NCBI RefSeq assembly: GCF_024436055.1
Contig: NZ_JANFNH010000007.1
Location: 62,001 to 126,000, forward strand
Length of the DNA stretch: 64,000 bases
Source: Streptantibioticus rubrisoli
GTDB lineage: Bacteria > Actinomycetota > Actinomycetes > Streptomycetales > Streptomycetaceae
Direction of reading: 5' to 3'
In this document: positions 19,135-28,542 of the stretch, piece after piece
Position numbering within the stretch: position 1 is the stretch's first letter
Layout: every line of letters starts with the position of its first letter
The notes under the pieces: generated by a model
The model's input: the letters and a program-made list of their open reading frames with translations, nothing else
What the model was told of the DNA's origin: nothing
Database searches by the model: none
Made by a program: the position numbers and the translations under genes

Positions 19135-20589
19135 TTACGCCTCGACGCGCTCGGCCTCGCGCTCGACCTGGACGTCCTTCTTCGCGAAGACCTCCGGGCG
19201 GCGGGCCCGGATCCCGAAGTATGAGACGACCATGATCAGCGCCCAGATCGGGGCGCAGTACAGCGAGACCCGGGCGTCCTGGTCGACACCCATCTCCACG
19301 ATCACCAGGCCGATGAAGGCCAGCGCGATCCAGCTCGTCCACGGCGCGCCCGGCATCCGGAAGTCGGAGGCCGGGAGCCGACCGAGCCGAACCGCCCGGC
19401 GGTACCGCAGATGGGAGCAGAGGATCATGATCCAGGCCCACATACCGGAGATGGTCGCGAACGAGACCACGTAGTTGAACGCGTTCGACGGCCACTGGTA
19501 GTTGATCCACACGCCGACCAGCATGAAGGCACCGGAGACGGTGGTGCCCAGCAGCGGTGTGCCGTTGCGGGTGAGCTTGGTGAACGCCTTCGGGCCCTGG
19601 CCGTTGAGCGCGAGGTCGCGCAGCATGCGGCCGGTGGAGTACATACCGGAGTTGCAGGACGACAACGCCGCACTCAGCACGACGAAGTTGACGATTCCGG
19701 CGCCGAGCGGCAGCCCGACCTTGGCGAAAGCGGCGACGAACGGGCTTACGCCGGGCTTGAATTCGGTCCACGGCACCAGCGACATGATGATGACGAGCGC
19801 GCCGACGTAGAACAGCCCGATGCGCCACGGCACCGTGTTGATCGCCTTGGGCAGCACGGTCTTCGGGTCCTTGGACTCGCCCGCGGTGACACCCACCAAC
19901 TCCACGGCGAGGAAGGCGAACATCACGACCTGAAGGGTCATCAGCGTGCCGCCGATGCCCTTGGGGAAGAACCCGCCGTCATGCCACAGGTGGGTGATCG
20001 ACGCGGTGTCACCGGCCTTGGAGAAGCCGAGGGTGAGCACTCCGACGCCGATCAGGATCATGCCGATGATCGCGGTCACCTTGACCATCGAGAACCAGAA
20101 CTCCAACTCACCGAAGAGTTTCACGGAGATGAGGTTCACGAAGTACAGGGCGATGGTGAAGACCAGCGCTGACGTCCACTGCGGAACGCCCGGCCACCAG
20201 TACTGGACGTAGCTCGCGGCGGCGGTCACCTCGGTGATGCCGGTGACCACCCAGAAAAGCCAGTAGGTCCAGCCGGTGACATAGCCGAAGAACGAGCCGA
20301 GGAATTCCCGGGCGTACTCGGAGAAGCTTCCCGACACCGGGCGGTACATGAGCAGTTCGCCCAGCGCCCGCATGATGAGGAAGATGACGATGCCGACCAC
20401 GGCGTACGCCAGGATGAGACTGGGACCGGCCTTGGAGATCGCCTTTCCGGCGCCGAGGAAAAGACCGGTGCCGATCGCGCCGCCAATGGCGATCATCTGG
20501 ATCTGACGGTTGCCGAGCCCTCGGTGATAACCCTCTTCGGAGGATTCCGCCGCGCTGTCGTCGATTGGTTTGACCTGCTCTGAGGTCAT
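19135..20589 (-). CDS. APC-family amino acid permease
   Basis: A 484-aa transporter with about 12 membrane helices. The AAT-family signature GLGNRQIQMIAIGGAIGTGL near residue 25 begins helix 1, and LMYRPVSGSFSEYARE follows helix 2. It resembles GabP/ProY/AroP transporters; substrate not assignable. GGAGAAAGG about 11 nt upstream supports ATG 20589. A Crp-type palindrome lies further upstream. Confidence 0.9.
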   Translation of the reverse strand: MTSEQVKPIDDSAAESSEEGYHRGLGNRQIQMIAIGGAIGTGLFLGAGKAISKAGPSLILAYAVVGIVIFLIMRALGELLMYRPVSGSFSEYAREFLGSFFGYVTGWTYWLFWVVTGITEVTAAASYVQYWWPGVPQWTSALVFTIALYFVNLISVKLFGELEFWFSMVKVTAIIGMILIGVGVLTLGFSKAGDTASITHLWHDGGFFPKGIGGTLMTLQVVMFAFLAVELVGVTAGESKDPKTVLPKAINTVPWRIGLFYVGALVIIMSLVPWTEFKPGVSPFVAAFAKVGLPLGAGIVNFVVLSAALSSCNSGMYSTGRMLRDLALNGQGPKAFTKLTRNGTPLLGTTVSGAFMLVGVWINYQWPSNAFNYVVSFATISGMWAWIMILCSHLRYRRAVRLGRLPASDFRMPGAPWTSWIALAFIGLVIVEMGVDQDARVSLYCAPIWALIMVVSYFGIRARRPEVFAKKDVQVEREAERVEA

Positions 20590-20911
20590 GGTGGTGTGCG
20601 CCTTTCTCCACGTCTGCACGCCCGGCCGGTACTACATGACCGGACCGGGTACCGATTCCCCCGGATGGAGTCGCACGCCGACGATCGGTCGGCACAGCGC
20701 CGCCGTGTGGACATGGGTGGCGTCCTACGGCTGGTCGTGGATTCCTATCACGAGTCTGAGGATGATCGACGCACACGTATGTGACGGAGGTCACCGATAA
20801 GCAGGGTGAAAACCGGCATATGCGGACGAAGCCCGTATCACGGGTAACCCGATCGTTATGCGGAGTTGAGCGTCCGCTGAGCGAACAACCGGTGAACCGC
20901 CGGGTACGGCA
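20590..20911. other. Intergenic region with permease promoter and Crp-like site
   Basis: No coding potential is seen in this 322-nt stretch. It holds the permease leader and the candidate Crp operator at 20780-20795. Confidence 0.6.
20780..20795. promoter_or_regulatory. Candidate Crp binding site
   Basis: TGTGACGGAGGTCACC contains the perfect dyad GTGAC-GGAG-GTCAC and fits the Streptomyces Crp pattern GTG-N6-GNCAC. It lies about 190 nt upstream of the permease start. Confidence 0.45.
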
Positions 20912-21502
20912 CTACGGCAGCAGCGTCTCGATCAGTGACTCCTGCAGGCCCCCCAGCCACATGTACGCCATCATCAGCGGCTTGCGCGGATCGTCGTCCG
21001 GCAGCCGGTACAGGTCGCTGTCCGGATCGTCGTCCACTTCCAGCCGGGTGCCGATGGTCAGCCGCAGGTCGTTGAGCGCGCCGAGCCAGTGCTGGGCCTG
21101 GTCGCCGGTCACCTTGAGCACCGCTCCCCGGTCGCCGGCCGGGGTGAGCGCGTCGAGCGCACGGACCACGGCGAGCGCGTCCTCGCGCTTGCGGGCCCGC
21201 AGGTCGTTCTCGGTGTAGCGGCGGAACTCGGCGGAGGCCGCCTCGGCCGCGGCGTCCGACGCCCGCTCCGGGTCGCAGTAGGCGTTGGGGAACAGCCGGG
21301 CGAGCGCGGGGTCGGACGGCGGTTGGGTGGGTCCCTCGGCGAGCAGCGCGGCCAGCGGGTCGCTGTCGTCCGCGGACCCGCCGGGCCCGGGGCCGATCAG
21401 CTCCAGGAACTGGACGGCGAGGCTGCGGAGGATGGAGATCTCCACCTCGTCGAGGGCGATCGCGGCTCCGCCGTCGGGGGCGGCTTCGAAGTATCCGGCC
21501 AT
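20912..21502 (-). CDS. DUF2017 protein
   Basis: A 196-aa soluble acidic protein of the DUF2017 family, found next to clpS in actinobacteria. Typical segments are ALDEVEISILRSLAVQFLEL near the start, RLFPNAYCDP and AYMWLGGLQESLI at the end. It lies 32 nt downstream of clpS on the same strand. Biochemical role unknown. Confidence 0.85.
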   Translation of the reverse strand: MAGYFEAAPDGGAAIALDEVEISILRSLAVQFLELIGPGPGGSADDSDPLAALLAEGPTQPPSDPALARLFPNAYCDPERASDAAAEAASAEFRRYTENDLRARKREDALAVVRALDALTPAGDRGAVLKVTGDQAQHWLGALNDLRLTIGTRLEVDDDPDSDLYRLPDDDPRKPLMMAYMWLGGLQESLIETLLP

Positions 21503-21534
21503 GAGGCCCGTATGTCTCCGGGTAGTCGAAGGGG

Positions 21535-21846
21535 TCAGCGGTCCTGGCTGAGCGTGGCCCACAGACCGTAGCCGTGCATGGCCTGTACGTCGCGTTCCAT
21601 CTCTTCACGGGTACCGCTGGAGACGACGGCGCGGCCCTTGTGGTGGACGTCCAGCATCAGCTTCTTGGCCTTGTCCTTCGGATAACCGAAGTAGGCCTGG
21701 AAGACGTAGGTCACGTAGCTCATCAGGTTGACCGGGTCGTTGTGGACGATCGTCACCCAAGGGACGTCGGGTTTCGGCTGCTCGGAGACGGCCTCGCTCG
21801 ACTCGGTCCGCTCGATCTCCATGGGTGCGACACTCACCCTTCCCAT
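21535..21846 (-). CDS. clpS: ClpS adaptor protein
   Basis: A 103-aa N-end-rule adaptor that delivers substrates to ClpAP/ClpCP. The substrate pocket motif [17 protein letters not shown] and the VHHKGRAVV block are present. Three in-frame starts compete (ATG 21846, GTG 21837, ATG 21822). The longest is listed since none has a clean Shine-Dalgarno. Confidence 0.92.
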   Translation of the reverse strand: MGRVSVAPMEIERTESSEAVSEQPKPDVPWVTIVHNDPVNLMSYVTYVFQAYFGYPKDKAKKLMLDVHHKGRAVVSSGTREEMERDVQAMHGYGLWATLSQDR

Positions 21847-21997
21847 GCTACGGCGCCACCGACTCGCGTCAGATGGCGCCCACCGTTGGGCGCGGCGCGC
21901 TTCCGCTCCGCGGGGGTTGGGGGCCTCGGCGCCCTTGTGGATTCTCGGGGTGCGGTTCCGGATTCTCGGGCGCGGTGGGTTCGAGACCGCCGGGCTC

Positions 21998-22142
21998 CTT
22001 GGGTGTGGTTGTCCGCCGTCGCGGCGGGGAGTTCTTTCCGGCGGAACCTTCGGCTGATCGCTCGTCGAGTCACCCGCGTCCGCTGCGAGCGAGACCTCCG
22101 GACCGCTTGGGTGTAGTTGCCCGCCGTCGCGGCGGGGAGTTC
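21998..22142. repeat. Paired 37-bp intergenic repeats
   Basis: CTTGGGTGTGGTTGTCCGCC... occurs at 21998-22034 and again, with two changes, at 22106-22142. Each contains a CCGCCGTCGCGGCGG hairpin core. Confidence 0.75.
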
Positions 22143-22317
22143 GTTGCGGGCCAGCCGATTACCCGGCGGGAACTTCCTACCGGCGGATCAACTGCCGCTG
22201 ACTGCCCGCCGGGTTACCCCTCTGCGCCGCAGCGGCGAGCAACCACGTTCATGGAGCCCGGTGGTTCGACGGTGGCGAACCGTCAGGGCGCGGTACGAGA
22301 GCGACGCAGATCACGCC

Positions 22318-22354
22318 CCCGGTAATCGTCACAATGACGATTACCGGGTAGCAT
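22318..22354 (+). promoter_or_regulatory. pncB promoter covered by a 31-bp palindrome
   Basis: CCCGGTAATCGTCA-CAA-TGACGATTACCGGG (22318-22348) has perfect 14-nt arms. A -10 candidate TAGCAT (22349-22354) with a TCGTCA -35 candidate at 22326-22331 (17-nt spacer) places the transcript start at or near the pncB ATG. The operator would block polymerase. The regulator is unknown; an NrtR-type NAD repressor is one guess. Confidence 0.65.
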
Positions 22355-22361
22355 CGCACAC

Positions 22362-23714
22362 ATGGACACTCCAGCGATGTTGGCCGGGTCTGCTCTCGGG
22401 CTGCCGGTCGCGGTGCCGTCGACCGCGCTGTTCACGGACCGGTACGAGCTGACGATGCTGCAGGCCGCGCTGCGCAGCGGAGCGGCCCGTCGCCACTCGG
22501 TCTTCGAGGTCTTCACCCGCCGCCTGCCGGAAGGCCGCCGCTACGGCGTCGTCGCGGGCACCGGCCGGGTGCTGGACGCGGTGGAGAACTTCCGGTTCGA
22601 CGCCGACGTGCTGAGCTTCCTCTCCCGCGAGAAGGTCGTCGACCGCGCCACCTTGGACTGGCTGGCCGATTTCCGCTTCACCGGCGACATCCACGGCTAC
22701 CCCGAGGGCGAGGTCTACTTCCCCGGCTCGCCGATCCTGCGGGTCGAGGGCACGTTCGGCGAAGCCATCCTGCTGGAGACGCTGATCCTGTCGATCCTCA
22801 ACCACGACTCGGCGGTCGCCGCCGCCGCGTCCCGGATGGCGGTCGCCGCGGGCAGCCGCCCGCTGATCGAGATGGGCGCCCGCCGTACCCACGAACTGGC
22901 CGCGGTGGCCGCGGCCCGCGCCGCGTACGTGGGCGGCTTCGCCACCACCTCAGACCTGGCCACGGGCTTCCGCTACAACATCCCGACGGTCGGCACCAGC
23001 GCCCACGCCTTCACCCTGCTGCACGACACCGAGCGCGACGCGTTCACCGCCCAGGTGGACGCCCTCGGTGCCGGAACGACTCTGCTGGTCGACACCTACG
23101 ACCTGAGCGAAGCGGTGCGCACCGCCGTGGAGGTCGCCGGACCCGAGCTGGGCGCCGTCCGCATCGACTCGGGCGACCTGCTGCTGCTCGCCCACCGGGT
23201 GCGCCAGCAACTCGACTCGCTGGGCGCGCAGAACACCAAGATCGTGGTCACCTCCGACCTGGACGAGTACGCCATCGCCTCGCTGGCCGCCGCCCCCGTC
23301 GACGCGTACGGCGTGGGCACCTCGCTGGTCACCGGCAGCGGCCATCCGACCTGCTCGATGGTCTACAAGCTGGTCGCCCGCGCCCGGCGCGACGCCGACG
23401 GCCCGGACAGCCCGCTGGTCCCGGTGGCGAAGAGGTCGCTGGGCGGCAAGGCCAGCATCGGCGGCCGCAAGTGGGCGGCCCGCCGACTGGACGCGGACGG
23501 TGTCGCCGAGGCCGAGGTGGTCGGCACCGGACCGATACCGGCCGAGCTGGCCGACCAGCAGCTGCTGGTCCCGCTGGTGCTGCGCGGCGAGGTGGTGGCC
23601 CGCGAGCCGCTGGACGCGGCGCGCACCCGGCACATCCAGGCGCGGGCCGGACTGCCGCTGTCCGCGACCCAGTTGTCGCGCGGTGAGCCGGTGCTGCCCA
23701 CGGATTTCGTGTGA
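22362..23714 (+). CDS. pncB: Nicotinate phosphoribosyltransferase
   Basis: A 450-aa enzyme joining nicotinate to PRPP in NAD salvage. Family segments include FTDRYELTMLQAAL, EMGARRTHELAAV, PTVGTSAHAF, RIDSGDLLLL and SIGGRKWAARR. No Shine-Dalgarno precedes ATG 22362 and the likely -10 is 7 nt away, so the mRNA may be leaderless. pncA follows 81 nt later on the same strand. Confidence 0.95.
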   Translation: MDTPAMLAGSALGLPVAVPSTALFTDRYELTMLQAALRSGAARRHSVFEVFTRRLPEGRRYGVVAGTGRVLDAVENFRFDADVLSFLSREKVVDRATLDWLADFRFTGDIHGYPEGEVYFPGSPILRVEGTFGEAILLETLILSILNHDSAVAAAASRMAVAAGSRPLIEMGARRTHELAAVAAARAAYVGGFATTSDLATGFRYNIPTVGTSAHAFTLLHDTERDAFTAQVDALGAGTTLLVDTYDLSEAVRTAVEVAGPELGAVRIDSGDLLLLAHRVRQQLDSLGAQNTKIVVTSDLDEYAIASLAAAPVDAYGVGTSLVTGSGHPTCSMVYKLVARARRDADGPDSPLVPVAKRSLGGKASIGGRKWAARRLDADGVAEAEVVGTGPIPAELADQQLLVPLVLRGEVVAREPLDAARTRHIQARAGLPLSATQLSRGEPVLPTDFV

Positions 23715-23795
23715 CCGATACCCGGCTGGGTACTGACAGGTGGGGCAACTCCCCGATCCGGTACTACGCTTAGGGCCTTACGAAAGGCGTGCACC

Positions 23796-24404
23796 ATGCA
23801 CCGGGCACTGATCGTCGTTGACGTACAGAACGACTTCTGTGAGGGCGGCAGTCTGGCGGTGGAGGGCGGGGCCGACGTGGCCGCCGCGATCACCGACCTG
23901 GTCGGCGCCACCGGAAGCGTGTATCGGCATGTGGCGGCCACCAGGGACTGCCACATCGCACCAGGAGCCCACTTCTCCGACCACCCCGACTTCCAGGACA
24001 GTTGGCCCACGCACTGTGTGGCGGGCACCGAGGGCGTGGGCTTCCATCCGAACTTCGCGCCCGCCGTGGCCTCCGGCGCGATCGACGCGGTCTTCGACAA
24101 GGGCGCCTACGCGGCCGCGTACAGCGGCTTCGAGGGCGTGGACGAGAGCGGGCTGGGCCTCGCCCAGTGGCTGCGCGACCGTGGCGTGGACGAGGTCGAC
24201 ATCGTCGGCATCGCCACCGACCACTGTGTGCGCGCCACCGCGCTGGACGCGGTGCGCGAGGGCTTCGCCACCCGGGTGCTGCTCGACCTGACCGCGGGCG
24301 TGCTGCCGGAGACCACCGAGCGGGCGCTGGAGGAGATGCGCCGGGCCGGGGTGGAACTGAGCGGCACACCGGTGGTGGGCGGCAAGCCGGTGGTGGCGGA
24401 CTGA
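23796..24404 (+). CDS. pncA: Nicotinamidase
   Basis: A 202-aa cysteine hydrolase converting nicotinamide to nicotinate, the substrate of PncB. Catalytic Asp9 is in IVVDVQNDFCEGGS, metal ligands in TRDCHIAPGAHF, Lys in DKGAYAA and the nucleophile in IATDHCVRATA. It forms a salvage pair with pncB. Confidence 0.95.
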   Translation: MHRALIVVDVQNDFCEGGSLAVEGGADVAAAITDLVGATGSVYRHVAATRDCHIAPGAHFSDHPDFQDSWPTHCVAGTEGVGFHPNFAPAVASGAIDAVFDKGAYAAAYSGFEGVDESGLGLAQWLRDRGVDEVDIVGIATDHCVRATALDAVREGFATRVLLDLTAGVLPETTERALEEMRRAGVELSGTPVVGGKPVVAD

Positions 24405-24409
24405 CGTCC

Positions 24410-24730
24410 TCAGCTGGCCGTGCCGAGTCGGCGCAGCGCCCGTAGCGGATGCCACAGCTCGGTGTCGTCGGCGTGCCGGGGCCGCCAGACCAGGCCGTCC
24501 GGATGGTGCAGCACGGCGCTGATCTCGTCCGGGGTGGGCGGCTCCGCGTTGCCGCTCAGCCGGACCGCGCGGAAGCCGAGGTTCCGCACCCGGGTCAGGG
24601 CGCGCTGCCGGTTGACCGCGTACACCAGCACCCGTACGGCGGCGGCGTGGCCGTCGCCGCCGGGGCGGGGCAGCGTCAGCGCCACGACAACGTTGCCGTT
24701 GGGAAGCTTGGCGAAACCACCGGCGGCCAC
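24410..24730 (-). CDS. Conserved hypothetical protein
   Basis: A 106-aa soluble basic protein converging on pncA. Visible segments are GGFAKLPNGNVVVALTLPR and NLGFRAVRLSGNAEPPTPDE. GTG at 24730 follows GGAGA at about 6 nt. Codon use and position look genuine, but I recognise no family. Confidence 0.65.
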   Translation of the reverse strand: MAAGGFAKLPNGNVVVALTLPRPGGDGHAAAVRVLVYAVNRQRALTRVRNLGFRAVRLSGNAEPPTPDEISAVLHHPDGLVWRPRHADDTELWHPLRALRRLGTAS

Positions 24731-25049
24731 GGCGTCTCCTCACGAGTGGGACATACCGACAAGAACGATGATCAGGCCGAGGGGCTTCCCTCCGCCAGAC
24801 GGCGTTGTCCCACGCTCGGGTCATCCCGCGGGGTTGCGCGAGATCTGTACGTGAGGCTTTGGCAGGCGCACTGTGAATCCGTGCGCCCCCTGTGCTCCGT
24901 ACGATCGGTTAGGTCACGCTTACCGGACGTTCCCATCGGGCATGCGGACTCGTAGAGTCATCGGGCGACACATCAAACACGCGAACGACGAAGAACGGAC
25001 AACGCCCGACCGACTGACGTACCCCCCCGCATCGAGGACGGATACCGCC
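24731..25049. other. Intergenic region, nothing recognised
   Basis: A 319-nt divergent region holding the starts of two genes. I see no RNA, repeat or strong dyad. Confidence 0.5.
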
Positions 25050-25349
25050 ATGCCGCGCCCGACTCCCGCCCAGCTCGCCTATGGTTCGGCCACCGTCGTC
25101 TTCTCCACCATCGCCATGCTGCTGCTCTCCCGAGCCAGTTCGGGTGCGGGAGTCATCGTGATCGCGCTCGCCGGGCTGGCGCTCGGGGTGCTCGTCGCAC
25201 TGACCTTCACCCTGCCCTGGGGAGCGCAGACCACCCGGCAGTCCCGATCGGCCGAGCCGACCGCCCCGGCGCGTGGACACCGGGTGCCGCGTGCCCGTAC
25301 CGGAGGCGCCGCCGAGCCGGTGCTCAGCGATCACTCGCTGCCGCACTGA
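25050..25349 (+). CDS. Small membrane protein
   Basis: A 99-aa protein with two hydrophobic helices (about residues 10-26 and 32-54) and a basic, flexible cytoplasmic-type tail. GAGGA lies about 10 nt before ATG. It converges on the RDD gene. No family recognised. Confidence 0.6.
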   Translation: MPRPTPAQLAYGSATVVFSTIAMLLLSRASSGAGVIVIALAGLALGVLVALTFTLPWGAQTTRQSRSAEPTAPARGHRVPRARTGGAAEPVLSDHSLPH

Positions 25350-25364
25350 ACCGGGCGCCCGCGG

Positions 25365-26030
25365 TCACTGCGCGGAGACCACCACGGTCCTCGCGGCCTT
25401 GTCGTGCAGTGCGTGGTGGTACGGCTCGTCCCACAGCAGCCACAGGACGTTGATCAGCCAGAACAGCGAACCGCAGCACGGCACGATCGGCGGCAGCGCG
25501 TAGACGGCCGCGCGGGTCCAGCCGGGTTGACCGGCCGGTACCGCGCCGTCGCGCAGCATCGCGACACGGATCTTCATCGCCATCTTGCCGAAGGTCTGGC
25601 CGCGGGTGGTGAGCATGTAGCCGTCGTAGCCGAAGTACACCACGGCGTAGATGATTTCCTGCCAGAAGCTGCGGCCCGCCCGGTTGTAGTCGTAGCCGCC
25701 GAAGGCGAAGCCCAGGATGATGCTGAGCGGGATGCCGACGATCAGCGCGTCGATGATCCTGGCGACCAGCCGCTTGAGCCGGTTGGCGAGCGGCGGCATC
25801 CCGGCCAGCGGATCGGCCTCGGTACGGTCGCCGACCGGCGGTGGCGGCATCCGGCCGTACGGCGGCTCGCCCGCGGCACCGCTGGGCTCACCGGTGGGGC
25901 GGCCGGGTTCACCCCCGGGGCCGCTGGGCTCGCCGGGGCCGCTGGGTCGCTGTGGTGGCTCCTCGCCGGGGCCGCTGGGGCGCTCCGGGGGCTCCTCGCC
26001 CGGACCGGGCGTCGGCTGATCGGTGCTCAT
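25365..26030 (-). CDS. RDD-family membrane protein
   Basis: A 221-aa protein. The first 75 residues are Pro/Gly/Glu-rich with repeated GEEPP(E/Q)RPSGP units. The RDD domain begins LKRLVARIIDALIVGIP and ends DKAARTVVV, with three membrane helices. Function is unknown in this family; some members are transport-related. Confidence 0.85.
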   Translation of the reverse strand: MSTDQPTPGPGEEPPERPSGPGEEPPQRPSGPGEPSGPGGEPGRPTGEPSGAAGEPPYGRMPPPPVGDRTEADPLAGMPPLANRLKRLVARIIDALIVGIPLSIILGFAFGGYDYNRAGRSFWQEIIYAVVYFGYDGYMLTTRGQTFGKMAMKIRVAMLRDGAVPAGQPGWTRAAVYALPPIVPCCGSLFWLINVLWLLWDEPYHHALHDKAARTVVVSAQ

Positions 26031-26101
26031 GGACCGAGTCAAACCCGGCTGTCAGCGCTCCGCCCGTGGTCACACCCGTTCGGGGGACGCCGGTGTACGG
26101 C

Positions 26102-27706
26102 TCAGCTGCCGCCCGCGACGAAGGTGCGGGCCGCCTTGTCGTGCCAGCACTGCCGCCACGGGCGGTCGAACAGGCACCACACGACGTTGACCACGCCCAC
26201 CACCAGGAAGTCGAGCAACTGGCGCACCAGCATGCGGCGCAGCGCCTGGCCGAAGCCCGGGGTGAGCTGCGACTCGATGTCGAGCACCCGAAGGTTGAGC
26301 AGCTTCTTGCCCAGCGTGCGGCCCCACTTGGCGGTGGGCAGCGCCTCGTAGAGCACTCCGGCCACGAGCAACACGGCCAGCACGATGCCCAGGTAGAGGC
26401 CGGTGGTGCCGTCGATCAGCCAGACCTGGACATTCTCGCCGCTCTGCCGGGCGGCGTCGATCTTGTCCTGGACGTGCCGTACGGAGGCGGTGACCAGCGG
26501 GAAGGCGGCCGCCGCGACCACTGCCCCGACCAGCAGGCTGTCGATGATCCGGGCGACCAGTCGGCGCCCGGTACCGGCCGGGCGGGCCTGCTCCTGGGCC
26601 TGCAGGAAGGGGTTGGCGGCCGGTGGACGCCACGGCAGCGCCTGCCCCGCCGCGCCGCCGTCACCGGCCAGCTCCTGCACCTGCCGCTGCCACGGCACGG
26701 GGTCGCTGCCCGCCTGGGGATAGCCGTAGCCGCCCGGCACCGGCTCGCCGCCCGGTTGCGGGAACCCGTAGCCGCCCGGCACGGGAGCCTGCGGCGGGTA
26801 GGCGTAGGCGGCCTGGCCGGGGGCGAGAGGGGTGCCGCTCCCGGCGCTCTGGGGGTACGAGTAGCCCCCGGGTGGCTGCGCGGCTGGCGTCCCGCCAGGT
26901 GCCGCCTCCGGCACGACCGCGGGCGCCCCCGCCGCCGGGCCGGAAACCGGCACCCCGGACCCCGGCGGACCGAACCCGGCCACCGCCCCGCCACCGGGCA
27001 CACCGGCCCCAGCACCGGGCGCGCCGGTCCCAGCCCCCGGCGCCCCAGCACCCGCGCCGGGAGCCCCGGAACCAGCGGCACCGACCCCAACACCGGGCGC
27101 CGCCGAACCAGGAGCACCGCCACCCACACCGGTCGCGCCGGAGCCACTGGCACCGCCACCCACACCCGGCGCCCCCGACCCAGCCGCACCGCCCGCCGCC
27201 CCGCCGGAACCACCCGTACCGGCGACAGCCGCGCCCCCCGAGGCGCCCGTACCGGCGACAGCCGCGCCCCCCGGGGCGCCCGCGCCGGGGTCCGCGGTAC
27301 CGGTACCGGCCGCGTCCGCCGTGGAACCGGCCTCGCCCTCCGAACCCCACCTCACCTTGCGGGCGGCCTCGCCAACCCCGGTCTGCTGGGCCGGATCCGC
27401 CTTCCAGGAGGTCTCGGACGTGGTGGCGGTCTGCGCCACCGGCGCCGCCGGGTCCTCGTCGAGGAACATCGGACCGGACTCGTCGATCGCCGGGGTCCGC
27501 GGCGGCGCCTGCGGGGTCACCGAGGGCGGCACCACCTTCGCGGCGGCCGGGGGCGGGGCGAGAGTCTCGCCCGGCGCGGGCGCCGGGCGGCTGGTTCCGG
27601 GAACCCACGCCGCACCGTTCCAGTACCGGACATATCCCGGAATCGACGGGTCTGGGTAATACCCTTCGCGCGGCACCTGCTCACCACCGTCACCGGAGGT
27701 CACCAC
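26102..27706 (-). CDS. RDD-family protein with DUF2510-like start and long Gly/Ala/Pro region
   Basis: A 534-aa protein. It opens with a DUF2510-like WW-type motif (GYYPDPSIPGYVRYWNGAAW). About 200 residues of Gly-Ala-Pro low complexity follow, then GGYGYPQ-type repeats and a C-terminal RDD domain (RLVARIIDSLLVGAVVA to DKAARTFVAGG). It is paralogous to the RDD gene just downstream. GTG 27706 is preferred to a TTG at 27763. The low-complexity block makes alignment-based calls unreliable. Confidence 0.75.
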   Translation of the reverse strand: MVTSGDGGEQVPREGYYPDPSIPGYVRYWNGAAWVPGTSRPAPAPGETLAPPPAAAKVVPPSVTPQAPPRTPAIDESGPMFLDEDPAAPVAQTATTSETSWKADPAQQTGVGEAARKVRWGSEGEAGSTADAAGTGTADPGAGAPGGAAVAGTGASGGAAVAGTGGSGGAAGGAAGSGAPGVGGGASGSGATGVGGGAPGSAAPGVGVGAAGSGAPGAGAGAPGAGTGAPGAGAGVPGGGAVAGFGPPGSGVPVSGPAAGAPAVVPEAAPGGTPAAQPPGGYSYPQSAGSGTPLAPGQAAYAYPPQAPVPGGYGFPQPGGEPVPGGYGYPQAGSDPVPWQRQVQELAGDGGAAGQALPWRPPAANPFLQAQEQARPAGTGRRLVARIIDSLLVGAVVAAAAFPLVTASVRHVQDKIDAARQSGENVQVWLIDGTTGLYLGIVLAVLLVAGVLYEALPTAKWGRTLGKKLLNLRVLDIESQLTPGFGQALRRMLVRQLLDFLVVGVVNVVWCLFDRPWRQCWHDKAARTFVAGGS

Positions 27707-28043
27707 GGCCCCCAACTCCCATCTGGCCAACGTGCCCGGGCGCGACACCCCCGGGAAGGACAACTAGCGAAGACATTAACGAACAACCGTGACCTCGGTA
27801 GACGGCCGCGGACACGGACCCGAGCACCGTCAACACGTGCGACGCACGCCCGTACGGACGCACCCGCCCACCGGTCCTCTTTAGCCGCTCCGGGCCCACG
27901 CTGACGGCGGTTCCGGAAAATCTCAACATCGCGGTCCGAAGTCGCGTAATGGTGTCGGAGGAATGCGCTCTCTCCCGGTGCGGCCCCCGCAGCGTCCGCT
28001 GCGTCACTCCGCCAGGGGCCGCCGAGGAAAGGACGTCGACTTC
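27707..28043. other. Divergent region between RDD gene and ssgG
   Basis: A 337-nt intergenic stretch with the promoters of two divergent genes; no further gene, RNA or repeat is seen. Confidence 0.5.
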
Positions 28044-28520
28044 ATGCGCACCGTCGTGGAACGTGAACTCGAACTGACCCTGGTGCTGTCGCCCGAGCGC
28101 AGCGTCCCCGTACCGGCCCGGGTGGTCTACCGGACGGACGACCCGTTCGCCGTGCACATCACCTTCCATATCGGCTCGGACTCGCCGGTGAACTGGAGCT
28201 TCTCCCGGGAACTGCTGGTCGAGGGGGTGTTCCGGCCGTCCGGCCACGGCGATGTGCGGATCTGGCCGACGAAGGTGGAGGGCCGCAGTGTGATCTGCCT
28301 GGCGCTCAACTCACCGGACGGCAGTGCGCTGTTGGAGGTGCCCTCCTCCCCTGTGGCCGCCTGGCTGGAGCGCACGCTGCGCGTCGTGCCGCCGGGCACC
28401 GAGCACGAACAGCTGGGCATGGACGACGAACTGAGCCGACTGCTCGCCCCCAGCACGCTGGACGATCTGTGGCCGCACGGGGGTTGGCCGGGCGACGACA
28501 CGCCGGAGGCCGGGGCGTAG
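28044..28520 (+). CDS. ssgG: SsgA-like sporulation/cell-division regulator (SsgG type)
   Basis: A 158-aa SALP family protein. Conserved segments are RVVYRTDDPFAVHITFHI, WSFSRELLVEGVFRP and GDVRIWP. SALPs guide septum placement and peptidoglycan turnover in sporulating actinomycetes. The ssgG name comes from location (SCO2924-equivalent position beside the FAD oxidase and HPPD) and is less certain than the family. AAAGGA upstream supports ATG 28044. Confidence 0.88.
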   Translation: MRTVVERELELTLVLSPERSVPVPARVVYRTDDPFAVHITFHIGSDSPVNWSFSRELLVEGVFRPSGHGDVRIWPTKVEGRSVICLALNSPDGSALLEVPSSPVAAWLERTLRVVPPGTEHEQLGMDDELSRLLAPSTLDDLWPHGGWPGDDTPEAGA

Positions 28521-28542
28521 CGCCAGAGTGTTCCGTGGGGGT

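Larger units (their letters stand above)
21847..22361. other. Non-coding region between clpS and pncB
   Basis: A 515-nt stretch without a credible gene. It holds a pair of dispersed-type repeats (21998-22034 and 22106-22142), several GC-rich dyads and the pncB operator/promoter. Confidence 0.7.
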
